DNA from: Phaseolus vulgaris
Lineage: Eukaryota > Streptophyta > Magnoliopsida > Fabales > Fabaceae
Assembly (NCBI RefSeq): GCF_000499845.2
Contig: NC_023756.2
Span: 3,621,332-3,685,331, forward strand
DNA length: 64,000 nucleotides
Reading direction: 5' to 3'
Position numbers and translations under genes: made by a program. Each line of letters begins with the position of its first letter. The first letter of the stretch is position 1. Positions 11,001-22,772 of this stretch are shown here, one piece after another. Below the pieces are notes generated by a model that was given only the letters and a program-made list of their open reading frames with translations, was not told the DNA's origin and made no database searches.

Positions 11001-11490
11001 CTTTCTACCAAAGGGATTCAGCAAAATGTGAATGCAAATTGTCTATGGAATTATAATAACTGGATGATTTAATTTTAATTTAATATATTCTTATTATTGT
11101 TTAAAATTTATTAAAAATTATAAATTATGTGTTTTTATTGTAATTTTTTTATTTATTACAAGATCTTATTTACTCATTTAATAATATATTATTAGATAAA
11201 TATTAATATTTTCATATATTTGAAATCTAAGTCCTATGATGATGGCAAAGAAGAGTTTTAAGAAGTAACTCTTCTAGTACCAACATATCAAATGAGGCAT
11301 TGCTCAAGATTCTTAAAATTTAGCAATTCAATAATGATTAATGATTGATAATTTTGAGATTTTTTACGACTAAAGTATATTTTTTTTTTATAAGAATTAC
11401 ATATACCAACTTTTTAGTTGTTTTATATATGTTTTTCATCATCTTTATCTATAATATCATCAAATTCATCTTCTCATAAATTTATGGTTA
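8011..11490. other. AT-rich intergenic DNA with minor TE scraps
   Basis: No gene is recognised. A second (AT)n run lies near 8451-8476. The rest is poly-A/T-rich sequence without protein similarity that I can see. Confidence 0.55.
8860..9035 (+). mobile_element. Possible decayed copia LTR end with PBS
   Basis: The sequence runs to …CAATCCAACA followed by ATTGGTATCAAAG at about 8993-9006, one mismatch from the copia initiator-Met primer site TGGTATCAGAG, with a leader-like sequence after it. This is the pattern of an LTR 3' end plus PBS. No coding part follows, so it is at most a relic. Confidence 0.35.
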
Positions 11491-11939
11491 TCATAATCTG
11501 GTAAAACATGTAAATAAAGTTATCAATTTTGAAGGGATAATTGTATTGAATACTTGTTGAAAAAATTGTGGTTGATACTGATTCTTGTACCTGAGTTGAG
11601 CAGGTAAGGATTCCATTGACTGATTTGGTTTGAGGTAAATGGTTTGATCTCCATTGAAAAGCAGAGTTTGAAGAAAACTGAGTTGAGTCCCAATGCTGCT
11701 TACTCCCTCACAGTTTTTGAGCACTTGCATGGTCCCAACAGCTAAAGTGTGTCAGGGTTTGATGTTGACTCACCTCTATTTATTCCATCTCCAGTCCCCC
11801 CCTCATTTCCCAAACAACTCCATTCAATGTTCACATCCAAGTAATTTATTATCTCATGTCCTCCTTATGCTTTCTTTCAATTTATTGTTATAGGGATATC
11901 ACATTGCTGAATCAAATTCTGCTGCATTTATGCAGGAAA
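11491..11939 (+). promoter_or_regulatory. Expansin upstream region
   Basis: This segment precedes the expansin ATG. A TATTTATT stretch near 11777-11784 and pyrimidine-rich sequence after it are compatible with a core promoter and 5' UTR. The coding frame stays open upstream of the ATG from 11856, but the added residues are not expansin-like and precede the signal peptide, so they are taken as leader. A 79-residue minus-strand frame at 11491-11730 is not recognised. Confidence 0.4.
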
Positions 11940-13274
11940 ATGGTTTATGTTGGTTTTTTCCTTCTGGGGTGTTTCTCCATCATGATCTCCTATGCTAATG
12001 GTTATGCCACCAATGGGGGTTGGAACAATGCACATGCCACATTCTATGGTGGAAGTGATGCTTCTGGGACAATGGGTATGTATTAATGTATGTATGGATG
12101 TGTTAATGTATTGCCTGTAGCATGTATGAACAAATGTGACTAAGAAATGTATGTGTTTGCCAAAATTGTACATTAGATTTTTCAAGTTTGCTTGCATAGT
12201 TATCTATATCATCCTATTGCAGGTGGGGCTTGTGGCTATGGAAACCTGTATAGCCAAGGGTATGGAACTGACACAGCAGCTCTTAGCACTGCCTTGTTCA
12301 ACAATGGCTTGAGTTGTGGCTCATGCTACCAAATCAAATGTGCAAATGATCCACAGTGGTGTCTCCCTGGCACCATTGTAGTCACTGCCACTAATTTCTG
12401 CCCCCCTGGTGGATGGTGTGATCCTCCCAATCACCATTTTGATCTTTCTCAACCTGTTTTTCAGCAAATTGCTCAATACAAAGCTGGTATTGTTCCTGTG
12501 GTTTACAGAAGGTAACTTCACCACTCTATTTTCCTTTATCCTTTAAAGATTCTAGTACATAGTATTTATGCAGCATGTGAACTAATTTGTACAAACATAA
12601 CTACTTTCACGATGAGACTTAAATGCAGTTCTTTTGAATGTTTTTTTGTACTATTGGGCAATCACAGTTAAAGTTTCACTTCATAAACTACCAGGATTTT
12701 TCGATCAGATAACACCTAAAACGTCCAAGGAATTCTAGTTATGTTTGGGCTTTATTTTTATGAAAAAGTTTACATAATGCATTCAACAAAATGGTAGTTC
12801 ACATGACTTGTAAGATAACTGATGCAAAAGTTGAGGAAGTTGTTATATATGACAGAGTGTGATTGGATAAGATGGTGAGTATAAATACTCCAAGTTTTAT
12901 CCTTACTTTTACTACCTATTGGTCTTGAAGGTGATATTTTTGTCTTGATGGATTTTGATTGAAGGGTAAGGTGCAGAAGAAGGGGCGGAATCAGGTTCAC
13001 CATCAATGGTCATTCATACTTCAACTTAGTCCTTGTGACTAATGTTGGAGGTGCTGGTGATGTGCATTCTGTGGCCATCAAAGGTTCAAGGAGTAGATGG
13101 CAAGCCATGTCAAGGAATTGGGGCCAAAACTGGCAGAGTAATTCCTACCTTAATGGACAGAGTCTCTCCTTTTTGGTCACCACAAGTGATGGTGGCAGTG
13201 TCCTCTCATACAATGCTGCACCACCAAGTTGGTCCTTTGGACAAACCTACACTGGAAGGCAATTCCTCTACTAA
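11940..13274 (+). CDS. Alpha-expansin (EXPA family)
   Basis: Encodes a secreted cell-wall-loosening protein, 244 residues from three exons: 11940-12075, 12223-12511 and 12965-13274, all with GT-AG introns (donors GTATGT and GTAACT). Residues 1-21 ([21 protein letters not shown]) form a signal peptide. The N-terminal GH45-like double-psi barrel carries [22 protein letters not shown], the paired cysteines ([12 protein letters not shown]) and the HFD motif within [11 protein letters not shown]. The [10 protein letters not shown] insert before HFD is characteristic of alpha rather than beta expansins. The C-terminal CBM63-like domain has [15 protein letters not shown] and ends GRQFLY. Length, cysteines, motifs and the two intron positions all fit EXPA genes, and no lesion is seen. 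The start was chosen because the signal peptide begins there. The family is secure; the exact member is not assigned. Confidence 0.95.
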
Positions 13275-13725
13275 CCAACCCTTTTCATGGAACATCACTC
13301 TCATTATGTTGCCTACCACCACCAACATAGTAATAAGGATGCATCAAAGAGAAAACGACTACGGCATAGTTCAACAGTGTAAATGTGTCAATATTGAGCC
13401 ACAAAATAGTGTGGTTTAGTTTAATCTAGTCTCTTGAAGATGTTTAGATTTATACTGCAAGATTTTTTCCAGATTAATTGCTACTGTGGTTTATGCTAAG
13501 TTAGCCTCAAGGGTACTTGTGTTTCTTTGCCGGCTGAAGAGAAGTAGATTAGAGATGGCATTTTGTGTGCATTATTACTGCACTTTGGCAAATGGGATTC
13601 TGTGCCTCTCCATAAAGACCTACTTAAATAATAATAATAACAATAAAGTATATTCTTCTTGTACTTTTATAACCGTTGTTGACTGAGAAATGTCAATTGA
13701 TCCTTGACAATTTTCTCTCTATTTT
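13275..13725 (+). other. Expansin 3' flank
   Basis: Contains the probable expansin 3' UTR (AATAAT/AATAAA-like signals around 13628-13645, in an AAT repeat). A frame at 13486-13686 has no recognisable product. A copia fragment starts directly after. Confidence 0.5.
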
Positions 13726-14904
13726 CTATTTACCCACTCCCGTTCTTCAAAATCACAATCCTTATGAAAAGTTTTTTCACAAGAAACCTGCATATAATTT
13801 GTTAAAAGCTTTTGGTTGTGCTTTGTACCCTTTACTCAAACCTTGTGATCATCTACTGCTAGCACAAATACATGTAACTTTCAGTCTTCTCCACCAATCC
13901 CCACCAGTGCTCATCCTCTCCAAGATTCATCGTCTTCTATCCCCATTCCCAATAATTCTCACTCCATAAAGCCATATATGGCTTGAAGCAAGCTCCTCAT
14001 GCTCATGGTTTAACAAGCTAAGTCAAACTTTATCAGCTATGGGATTTCATGCCTCTCAGAGCGATTCCTCTCTTTTCATCAAATTATGGAATGGAAACAT
14101 GTTATATGTTCTCATATACGTTGACAACACCATCATCACTAGAAACACTACCATGATTATTCAACAATTCATCAATAATCTACAATCCAAATCTTTGTTA
14201 AGAAATCTTGGTTCTCTTCATTGTTTCCTTGGAATAGAAGTTTCTCCTACCTCCGACGAAAAACTATATCTCACTCAAACCAAATTAATCAAGGACTTTC
14301 TTGACAGAACTCACATGCTCACTGCTCTTCCTCATCCAACTCCTATGGTATTTTTCCTTAAACTCATTCAATATGGCACCACAACTATTAAAGACTCCAC
14401 TCATTACAAATCTGTTGTTGGTGCTCTACAATATCTTACCATCACTCGACCAAAACTCTCGTTCTCTATCAATAAAGTTTGCCAATATATGCATAATCCA
14501 GGAACACCATTGGAAGGTAGTTAAATGGATTTTAAGATATCTTTCTGATACTCTACACCATGGTCTTGTTCTCCATCCATGTTCTGATTTTTTCCATCAT
14601 CGACTTCAATGATGCAGACTGGGGATCTGATCTTGATGATAGGCGATCTACCACCGATTACTGTGTATCTCAAAAGAAACTTGATATCATGGGGCTCTCA
14701 CAAACAAAAAGTAGTCTCTCACAGTAGCACTGAAGCTTAATATAGAATCATTGCCACTGTTCTTGCTGATATAATTTGGGTTCAATCTCTCCTCACTAAG
14801 CTACACGTTACTAATACTATTCCCAAAGTTTATTTTGATAACCTTGCGGTTATTCTTTTGGCATCCAAACCTCTGATGCATTCATGTCGCAAGCATTTTT
14901 TTGA
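13726..14904 (+). pseudogene. Decayed Ty1/copia pol fragment (IN, RT, RNase H)
   Basis: Three pieces of one polyprotein are recognisable in order. An integrase C-terminal piece reads NPYEKFFHKKPAYNLLKAFGCALYP. After a deletion, the RT second half begins IYGLKQAP, shifts frame once, and continues FNKLSQTLSAMGFHASQSDSSLF with the catalytic box mutated to YVDN (VLIYVDNTIIT) and FLGIEVS further on. From about 14615 an RNase H piece reads ADWGSDLDDRRSTTDYC and SSTEA followed by a stop. The RT N-terminal half is missing. The fragment ends at about 14904, exactly where repeat R begins. It cannot encode an active protein. Confidence 0.88.
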
Positions 14905-16030
14905 GTGTATGCTTTGGTGCTTTTCAGTTTTTACCTATTTTTTAGTCTTACTAGTTCATTAGTGAGTTTCTTTAATCCATTTCCAAAAATTGTCTTGAAG
15001 TTTTTTTCAAGTGTTCTTTGATTTCCTTAGGTTTTTGCTTAGTTTCCATAATTTTATGATTTTCACTTTGCTTTGAAAAATAAAGCAAAAAATTTTCCTG
15101 ACCTCATTTTGCATCCAAATCTTGTGAAAAGTTTTTTTTACGAAACGAGCATGTCCTAATTTCAACTACAAAAAAGAAAACCACAAAAGCCAGAACGTTT
15201 TTGCTGTTTCACGCATAGTTTCAATGCACTTGTAACTCTCAGTTTTCAATTTAGTGCACCTAATTCCTTTTGGTGTTTTATTATTGAACTTTTACCATAT
15301 AATGCTTCATATTTTACCTATAACTAGTTCAAATTTTAGCTTTAAATTCTTTGTATAAAAATTACCATAAATCTTACACTCCACAAGGTCAATGTTGAAC
15401 CTAGATTGCATAATTATACCAAATTACTTGCGGTTTTATCAACTTGTTGTATTTATTTCTCTCTGAATACATATCCATTTAGCCTAAAATTTGTTGCATA
15501 TTTCTCCTTGTTGAGTTTATACCATAAATATTTCAGCCTAAAAAGCTTTGTGAAAAAAATCATATAAATTCTGCAACAGTTTGTGTCAGTCCACTCTAGA
15601 ATTTGTGGTTTGTAATCTTTTCAAGAACATTTCTTTGGTTCATTTTTTGTGTACTTACTTTTATTAGTAGCTTTAATTTTTGCTTGTCTTTCTTTACCTT
15701 CCATTGTTGTTTATGATATATTATTTGATGGAGGACCATCCAAAAAGCCAGACTACATCATTTTCCTCTTGATTTTGGCTTCCCAATTTTTTTAACATTT
15801 ATTATTGCTTTCTTTCTTGGCTTTCGGTGGTGCTAGAAGTGGTACATAAAGGATTGCTTTGGCTCAACCATTTTAGGGGTAACAAATTGGTCTTCAAGAA
15901 TCTATATCAGAAGGAGAAAGAAGGATTAAAAAGAAGAAAATTCATATTACTTCACTTCAAAGACGAAATGATATACTTTCAGACTTTTCACCAAACACCT
16001 TATGTTCAAGTCTTGTAATTTGTTTTATTA
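14904..16030 (+). repeat. Dispersed repeat R, plus-orientation copy
   Basis: About 1.1 kb of non-coding sequence that recurs as the reverse complement at about 27.33-28.55 kb, 42.48-42.87 kb and 52.6-53.09 kb, and in direct but deleted form at 31.60-31.98 kb. Its right end carries a frame (15827-16018, MVLEVVHKGLLWLNHF…) that also appears mirrored at 42487-42702 and 52640-52909. That conservation reflects recent duplication, and I do not regard it as a gene. The identity of R is unknown; it may be part of a larger transposon. Confidence 0.7.
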
Positions 16031-16204
16031 TCATAAAATTTTGTATAATTTTATTATAAAATATGAACAAAATAATTGAGGTTTGCAAAGATTTATTTTA
16101 TTAGATTAAGTTTCTTATTTAAAAACTGATGAAAATATTTTTTCAAAACTTAATAAATAAATAATTTTAATACTTTTTTATTATTTATCCTTTAATATTT
16201 TATA

Positions 16205-17100
16205 ATTTTCACTCTTGCTGGAAACCCATATCCCCTTTTCGTCATTCTCTTCCTCCAAACTACGCCCTGCAGCTTCGTCGTGCCTTACCACCATATCACA
16301 TACGTCAACACCGTCTTCGAGATGGTTAGCAGCTACCGTGTAGAAGAAGTGGTCGGTCACAACTGGTTAGTGCCTCTCTCAAGATTTCTCCTTCTTAGGT
16401 TTAGGTTTTGCCTTTGCATTTTCTAGCTCCTTTGAAACCCTAGGAATGTTAGTAGTTGCTGGAATTTGGATTTCTTTATCGTGAAATGATAATTTAATCA
16501 TGTAGTGAAGGTTTAGCTTTTATCTTCTTCCAACATGCCATCTAATTTTCAATTATCTGTTTCACCACCACCAGAGACTTTGCCCAAAATCAAAGAAACC
16601 CTAAGGTGATGTTTTGAATATTTGCTTATATAACATTTGTATTGATTTCCTTAATAAAAAAATTGGTAATGCAGATTAAATTGAAGCTGATGCCTTTCCA
16701 TGTTTGTTGCTGTTACTAGTAAATACTGCTTATTTGTTATTAATAAAAACATTGCTTCCCATGTTGGTCAAAATGAGTGATGCTTCTTTGTTACTAATAA
16801 ATATATGCCTCCTTCATTCATTGCACAGTAGAGAAACAAGAATAAATAAAGATTAGTGTTGGTGGCTATTTCAAGATCATTGGGAGAGGGTCTAGTCCAT
16901 GAGAGTGTCCTACCAAGTACACAATGTAGGTATGAAAACAGAGTATCTATCCATGTTTATGTTACATTTCTTGAATAGATTAACACTGAAAATAGTTGAA
17001 TAAGAAACAGTGGTGGAGGAATGCAATACAGAGCTTGCTTTCCTTTCTAAGGGCATTAGTGGGTTCTTGCAAGAAAGTGCACAGAAGTAAATATGATTTT
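16205..17100 (+). other. Duplicated exon-like block, gene not recognised
   Basis: A less AT-rich island that is almost the same in unit 2 (32165-33010). It looks like the 5' part of a plant gene: an ATG at 16322 ([14 protein letters not shown], open upstream as well) runs into a donor-like GTTAGT near 16365, and a 24-codon frame at 16535-16609 (MPSNFQLSVSPPPETLPKIK…) is identical in the second copy and ends at AGGTGA, which could also be a splice donor. No protein family is recognised. It may be a captured gene fragment or a non-coding transcript. Confidence 0.4.
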
Positions 17101-17475
17101 TCTTTTCTCCTCTTTCCCTTTTTATTTATCATGGTATCATTTAATAATAATTTATCATATAAATTATTGTAAGTTTTTTTGTTATTCCTTTCTCTTCACT
17201 GTACTTTCAAAGAAATTAATGTCCCTCATTTGTTACATCCAACCCAATTCTTCTTAATTCCATAGTAACATTCAATAATTAGTCAAATACAACATCAAAT
17301 AACCAATACAACACAACTGAAATTTTTATTGGACACATAGAACAGGATTACCCTGTTGGAGTAGACCTGTTGCAGTAGACCTAATAACAGGAGAAAATAA
17401 GATACAACATATAATTGTGTATATTTGTGTAGAATTGTTTAATCTTTATTCATCAATTAGTTATATTGTATCTTA
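17101..17475. other. 3' flank of the RNase pseudogene
   Basis: Non-coding AT-rich sequence between the exon-like block and the RNase C-terminus. Compared with unit 2 it lacks about 0.3 kb around 33020-33500. Nothing else is seen. Confidence 0.5.
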
Positions 17476-18194
17476 TTACAGAAAGTTTACATACTGACCT
17501 TTATCACATGCAGACCATTGTGAAGGACAGTTGATGTACCTGGGGAATTGGTTTGTGTCCAAACATAATCTTATTTCAATTACATGCTTAGGTGATGCTT
17601 TTGAACACACGACTTGTGGTTTAGCACCCACAGATATGCTTATGGTTGAGATGATATGATTTTTATCATAGTTCCCACCACTTAATATACCTGCATTGTT
17701 AAGTATTGCTTGAAGATCATTTCTTGCATAAATATCTAATGCCAACATGAAGAAATCAAATGGCATCATATAAGAGCAGGTTCCATGCTTCTTCCACTAG
17801 TAAGACCAAAATGTTGTGTCATTCGCATTTAACAAATTTGGCCAATCTTGTTGGAGTTCACTTTGTATTCCTCCCATTTAACAAAATAAATAATAGAAAG
17901 TGTCATCTCTTCAATATCATATCAAAATATTATAATATTAAGAAATTTAAATTAAAGCCTTACCTGAGGTAGTATCTGATTTCCTCCACAGTTTTCTAGT
18001 CGAATGGAGTTGGAAGATGGCCATAGACCATGAATAGTAAACTTCATTAGTGCTGCTTTTTCTGGTATGCATGATTTTTCATGACAGAAGCCTGGTGGCC
18101 AAGTTTGTGCAATCATCCAATAATCAAATCCTTTAGCAAAACCATAACCATGGAATAGGAAAAATCCTATAAAGATGAAAGTGAAGTTATTCAT
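17476..18194 (-). pseudogene. T2-type ribonuclease pseudogene (unit 1 copy)
   Basis: Homologue of the intact gene at 33755-34473. Exon 1 (18194-17964, 77 codons, GT donor present) encodes a signal peptide and the first active-site block FTIHGLWPSS. Exon 2 continues to 17476 and retains KHGTC and the C-terminal cysteines. Two lesions break it. First, the intron acceptor just before exon 2 is AA (plus-strand 17878 T) where unit 2 has AG. Second, codon CAG of the second active-site block (…SYQWKKHGTC in unit 2) is TAG here (plus strand 17797-17799), which removes the second catalytic histidine and everything after it. The TATA box and 5' flank are intact, so a transcript is still possible. RNase T2 enzymes are secreted or vacuolar; this copy should give none. 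Confidence 0.88.
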
Positions 18195-18237
18195 TTTGAA
18201 TGAATGTTTATGAATAATGAATGAGTTAAATGATCTC

Positions 18238-18245
18238 TATTTATA
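18238..18245 (-). promoter_or_regulatory. TATA box of the unit 1 T2 RNase
   Basis: TATAAATA on the minus strand, 44-51 bases upstream of the ATG, a normal plant spacing with a short leader. The corresponding stretch is deleted in unit 2. Confidence 0.6.
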
Positions 18246-18449
18246 GTCTCATGTCTTTAGCTAATTAAACAAACATAACAAATGAGTTTTCTTAATTTTG
18301 TTTAACTACACAATCAAATTTTAATTTAGATTGTGTTACTGTACTTTATATCAAAACAACAAAACTATTAAAAATGATATTTCCCCACATTTCATTAATA
18401 TTATTATTGTAAATTGTGACCTTCTTAGTATTCAAATTAATATATATAT

Positions 18450-18484
<35 letters not shown>

Positions 18485-20650
18485 AATATATATATATATA
18501 TTTATTGTTATTTTCATTTTAAAGTATAAATAATTTTAACTAACAATTTTTTTTAAATTCTCTGTTAAAATAATTTAGAGATAGCATAAATGTCAATAAA
18601 GAACCTAACTATAATTTAAACATAGCACATGCATGCATATAAATTTAAACATGGCACATGAAAAGAATCATAGACATCTTTATTCTTTGTCAAAAACCTA
18701 AACATTACGTAACAATTACAATTACAAAATTTTTTAAAACTTAATTTAGAACACAAAGAACATTAAATTCATATCAATAAAAAAATTATAAAATTAAAAT
18801 ATTGAATATAATTACATTTAATCAAATATATTATTTAGCATTAATATTAAGAGATTATATTTTTTACCAAGTCTCACCTTATTAGTCACTAAGACTCCTT
18901 TTCTATTATAATTATTGATGATTCTTCAAGATATTTTGGTTATAAACCAATATGATAATTGAAGATCTTGCAAAGAAGAACTGAAACAAAAGTGAGTATA
19001 AGAAACTGTCCAATGCATATATTGCAATGTATATACAAATTATTATAATAGTGATTAATTTATATAATTTTCCTTTACTTTCATCAAATTTTATCTTTTT
19101 TCTATTTTTGAAAAGTTTTTAAATTTTACTTTATGTACACTGAAATCATTATTTGAGACACTAAGTCATTTTCTATTTTATAATCGATGGACAATTTCAT
19201 TCCACCAATAATTTTAGAGTTATATATTTTATTTTTATAGAACTTTTACATATTATTGATAACACACATGAGCTAGCTGTTATTATTTTGTTCCTATTAA
19301 ATGTAACACCACATGTTAATGTTAGGTGAAATAACTGAAAGGATACCAATACTAGATTTTTTTCATCTAGTATACAATTTATTGAGGTAGAAATTTTGCA
19401 TGTGACATTTTACTACATGTGTGTGAGAAACCTTTGTTAACATTGAAATTTTCATAGGAATGTGATGTGTTAACTAATTTTATTTATCAATTATTTTATG
19501 TTATATATTAGTTTTAAATTTAAAAAATTATGTAAATAAATAAAGGAGTAAATGGTACTATGATAATAAATATTCACTATTTAAAGACTAATTTAGTGAA
19601 TAATATATTGATAACTTCATTGGTTTCCGTATAACATATTCAATAAACTAATATATATAATTTGTCTATAAATCACAATAAAAATAATAACAAAAAATTA
19701 GTACATAATTTTATTAAATTTAAATAATAAAAAATAATATCTAAAATAAGATTTTAATGATGAAAAATTTAAATATGTTAATCAGGGAAAAAACTTAATA
19801 TTTTTTATTGATAAAACATTAGCCCGTGATAGAAATTAATAATAATTCAAAAATATTTCTATTTATATTTCAATTAGAGACAACAACAAAAAATTGTTTA
19901 TAAATAAACAAATGTTTTTTTTAAGACCATTAGTTACTAAAAGTATAATTTCTATTTATATCATAAGTTTTTATTAATAATAAAAACTAATTTAACTATA
20001 AATATTTTTAATTTATAAAAGTTTAAGATTGAAGATAATAATAAATTATTTTTATTTCACCCATCATAATCATTTCTCACAGCTGTATTGGAATCCATTG
20101 CTATCTATGCATAAATTTAAAACAAAATTGAAAATAATGTATATGGAAGAGAAGCAAGGATAAAATATAAGAATGAAGATATCTGCTTAATAATCCGAAA
20201 CAAGAAAGAAAACATCTGATAAATGTAAAACAATATCATAAGGTAGATTTTGAATCCAATTTTGTGCAAGGAAAAGAAGATTATTAAGCAGACTCGGAGG
20301 AAGAAAAAATGAGCATCATATGCAACACACTCTAACCAAGTTTTATTTTATTTTTTTTATTTTTCTTGTTTTTGCCTCCGCATGGAAGAATAAAATCCTT
20401 TTGGTCGATTCCTTTGTAATTCCCCATGAGTTCTGAGGTTTTGATGAATACAAGTTTTATTTTTTTTATTCTTTGTAGCAGTTGTTTTAATCTTCTAATC
20501 TCTTGGAAATTTGGTTTTTGTGAGAGGTTGTACTTGAACGCATAATTGAGAGTGTTCCTTGTCTTAAAATTTTGTTTTTAGTTAGTTCGCATTGTTCTGA
20601 TTAATTTCTTGGACGCATGATTCAGGAGAGAGGAGAGAAACATCCCATGA
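18246..20650. other. Intergenic DNA of unit 1
   Basis: AT-rich and non-coding; it aligns with 34.5-36.77 kb. It contains an (AT)n/(TATA) microsatellite at about 18441-18503 that is nearly absent from unit 2. The segment 19.99-20.44 kb recurs at 25.95-26.47 and 36.12-36.56 kb. No gene seen. Confidence 0.6.
18441..18503. repeat. AT microsatellite
   Basis: Compound (TA)n run with AAA interruptions. Unit 2 has only a few TA steps here, so it expanded after or shrank since the duplication. Confidence 0.9.
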
Positions 20651-21800
20651 GTACATACATGGATACAAGTGGCGTACTGAATATGATAAAATTTGGTTGA
20701 ATTAGATTGACGCATGTTTGATTTAGTTTAACCTTATAGGAGTCTAAGTTCAAGAGGGGGGGTTGGGTGAATTGTACTTAGACTAATTTTCGCAAAGATC
20801 AAATTATTCAATCCTGACTGAAAAAACAACTGGTTATTTTATGAAATAACTTATTGAAATTTCCTTAACAAAATACCACAATAGGGAAAACACTAAATTG
20901 TTTACAGAATTTCAATATATTCACTTATAGAAAATTTTATCAGATTATTCTTGAATAGCAGCAGTTCTTGATATCAATTTAAGTCACCCAGATTAAACAT
21001 ATTAAAACTCAAAAAAATAGATTGAAATTCTTATTATAGTCTCAATAAAGAAAAATTAACAGATTATCTTTTCAGTTAACACATTAAATTTTTTATAACA
21101 AAACCAACAAGTAAAAAAACAATTGATTAATCTGTAAAACAACAAGTTGTATTTTAAACCAGTATGAACAATTTTACACTCAAGGCGCTTTCTCATGGTT
21201 TTTCCCTTCAAATCAAAAGAATACTCAATTTTGTAAATTGCAGCATTAGTCTACATAGTAGAACTTAATTTGTTGATTGAGAATTAGATATAGTTTGTGT
21301 TTTCAAACGAACTCATAGAAAAGTATCCGAATAATCTCTTCCTTCCTTATCCGGCTAAAATTGTATTTTTTATTTTTGCAATAACTGAAGAAGGAGAAAT
21401 TCTTCGTTTGAGTATATGAAAAGTTGTTTATACTTTGTCTTTCAAGCACAAAACTATCTTCTAATTGTATATCATCAGGCGATACTTGCGAGAATCTACA
21501 AAAAGTTTTTAAAATACAATTCAACACTCTCTTATTATATTTTCCCTATTTTTTCATAGTTGAAGATGATATTTTAAACAGTTCATATTTATCTAGAAAT
21601 TATTTTATCGTTATTTCTTTATTGTTATCTAAATTCACATTATGAACACTTAAGTTCTATTAGACCTTATGTCACGAGACTTGGAAATACCATTGGATGG
21701 TCTTATAAATTCTTCAACTATCAGAAAAGACATGTTAAAATGTTCAGATAATACATTCAAAATTATACAAATAAGTCATATATAGTGTTTATTATCATTA
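20651..21800. repeat. Dispersed G-run repeat, unit 1 copy
   Basis: Starts near 20660 and contains CTAAGTTCAAGAGGGGGGG at 20742-20760 followed by GTGAATTG. It is present in all three units (36.80-37.98 kb and 47.76-48.95 kb). A minus-strand frame at 21303-21527 is partly conserved at 37452-37682 but is not a known protein and is interrupted in unit 3. Probably a transposon remnant of unknown family. Confidence 0.5.
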
Positions 21801-21829
21801 AAACTGATAGATGATGTACTAGTTTAAGA

Positions 21830-22215
21830 CCGTTTGATGGGACTTAGAAGATTAGGCACATGACTTGGTTTTCTCACGGTAATTAAGACAATTGTTCCAC
21901 CTATTACGAAGAATCCGAGGAACATTAGTCCTAGCAGTAAATGCAGCACAAACCAAGGCAGAATCACATTCAAGCCATAAATAAGTAAAACCCATTGTTT
22001 TAGCTTCTTTAATGGCATGTATAACTCCATAAAACTCGACCACCAATGCAATTTTAATATCAATGAAAGAAGAGAAACCACCAATAAACTCCCCTATACT
22101 CCCATGAAAAATACCACCACATGTAGCAAGACCAAGAGAACCCCTAGCAAGATCATCAATATTAATTTTAACCCAACATGGTGAAGGAAACTCTCATTTA
22201 ACAGGAAGAGGATGA
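21830..22215 (-). pseudogene. LINE C-terminal RNase H remnant, unit 1
   Basis: Read on the minus strand from about 22215: PCWVKINIDDLARGSLGLATCGGIFHGS, then VVEFYGVIHAIKEAKTMGF, WLECDSALVCAAF and RNRWNNCLNY. This is the RNase H-like (RVT_3) domain of plant non-LTR retrotransposons, with the catalytic-type acidic positions (KINIDD, VEF, ECDSA) still seen. The flanking RT is absent. It lies opposite to and just upstream of the HSP90/F-box gene, and was duplicated with it. Confidence 0.75.
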
Positions 22216-22386
22216 CAAAATTTTTCACTACGAATATTAATATAAAAGAACTTAAGCAAATTCAAATCAAATTAACGTATGACTTAAATTGTAATTATAT
22301 TAATTAAATAGTTGCTAAATTTTATTAATTTATAATTAACTTAAAATTAATTTAAATTATAATGTTAACTAGTTATATCTATACAT

Positions 22387-22645
22387 ACACACGTGTATAA
22401 AACTAAAACTAAGACACTATTTTTAATATCTTTAGTAATTTTTTTAAAATTCATATAAGTCAATAATTAAAATATTGTTAAATCTATTAATTAATAATTG
22501 ATTAAAATGTTACATTTTTATCTTAATACATTTTATAATATTTTAGTTAATATAATTCTTGACTTATCATAATGAATTTTAAATGTTTTTACAAAAGATA
22601 TTAAAAAAGTATTAGAAATAGTGTTTTACTTTTATACACGTGTGT
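22387..22645. mobile_element. MITE in the proximal promoter of chimera A
   Basis: A 259-bp element whose ends are inverted repeats: ACACACGTGTATA at 22387 and its complement ending at 22645. The inverted similarity continues inward for about 80 bases through GACACTATTTTTAATATC and AAAATTCAT. The interior is AT-rich and non-coding. It ends about 130 bases before the ATG of the chimeric gene, and its ends hold ACACGTGT (an ACGTG, G-box-like core). Confidence 0.7.
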
Positions 22646-22772
22646 GGATGATGATTTGGTGTTAAGTGGTTTTATTTTGTGGACGTGGTAATGCATATAA
22701 AATATGGTTATTGATTATGTCGTTATGTTGAATTGATTCAATCTAGTTTGTTATTATCACAAAGCAATTGCA

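Noticed and set aside
11491..11730. 79-residue minus-strand frame upstream of the expansin
   Set aside because: No recognisable motif, no splice context, and it overlaps the likely expansin promoter. It could be a real exon but is unsupported.
15827..16018. Repeated frame MVLEVVHKGLLWLNHF… and its mirrored copies
   Set aside because: Conservation follows the recent duplication of repeat R; surrounding R sequence is equally conserved and the frame has no homology that I know.
21303..21527. Frame with DDIQLEDSFVLERQS conserved in unit 2
   Set aside because: Interrupted in unit 3 and embedded in a dispersed non-coding repeat. No named family.
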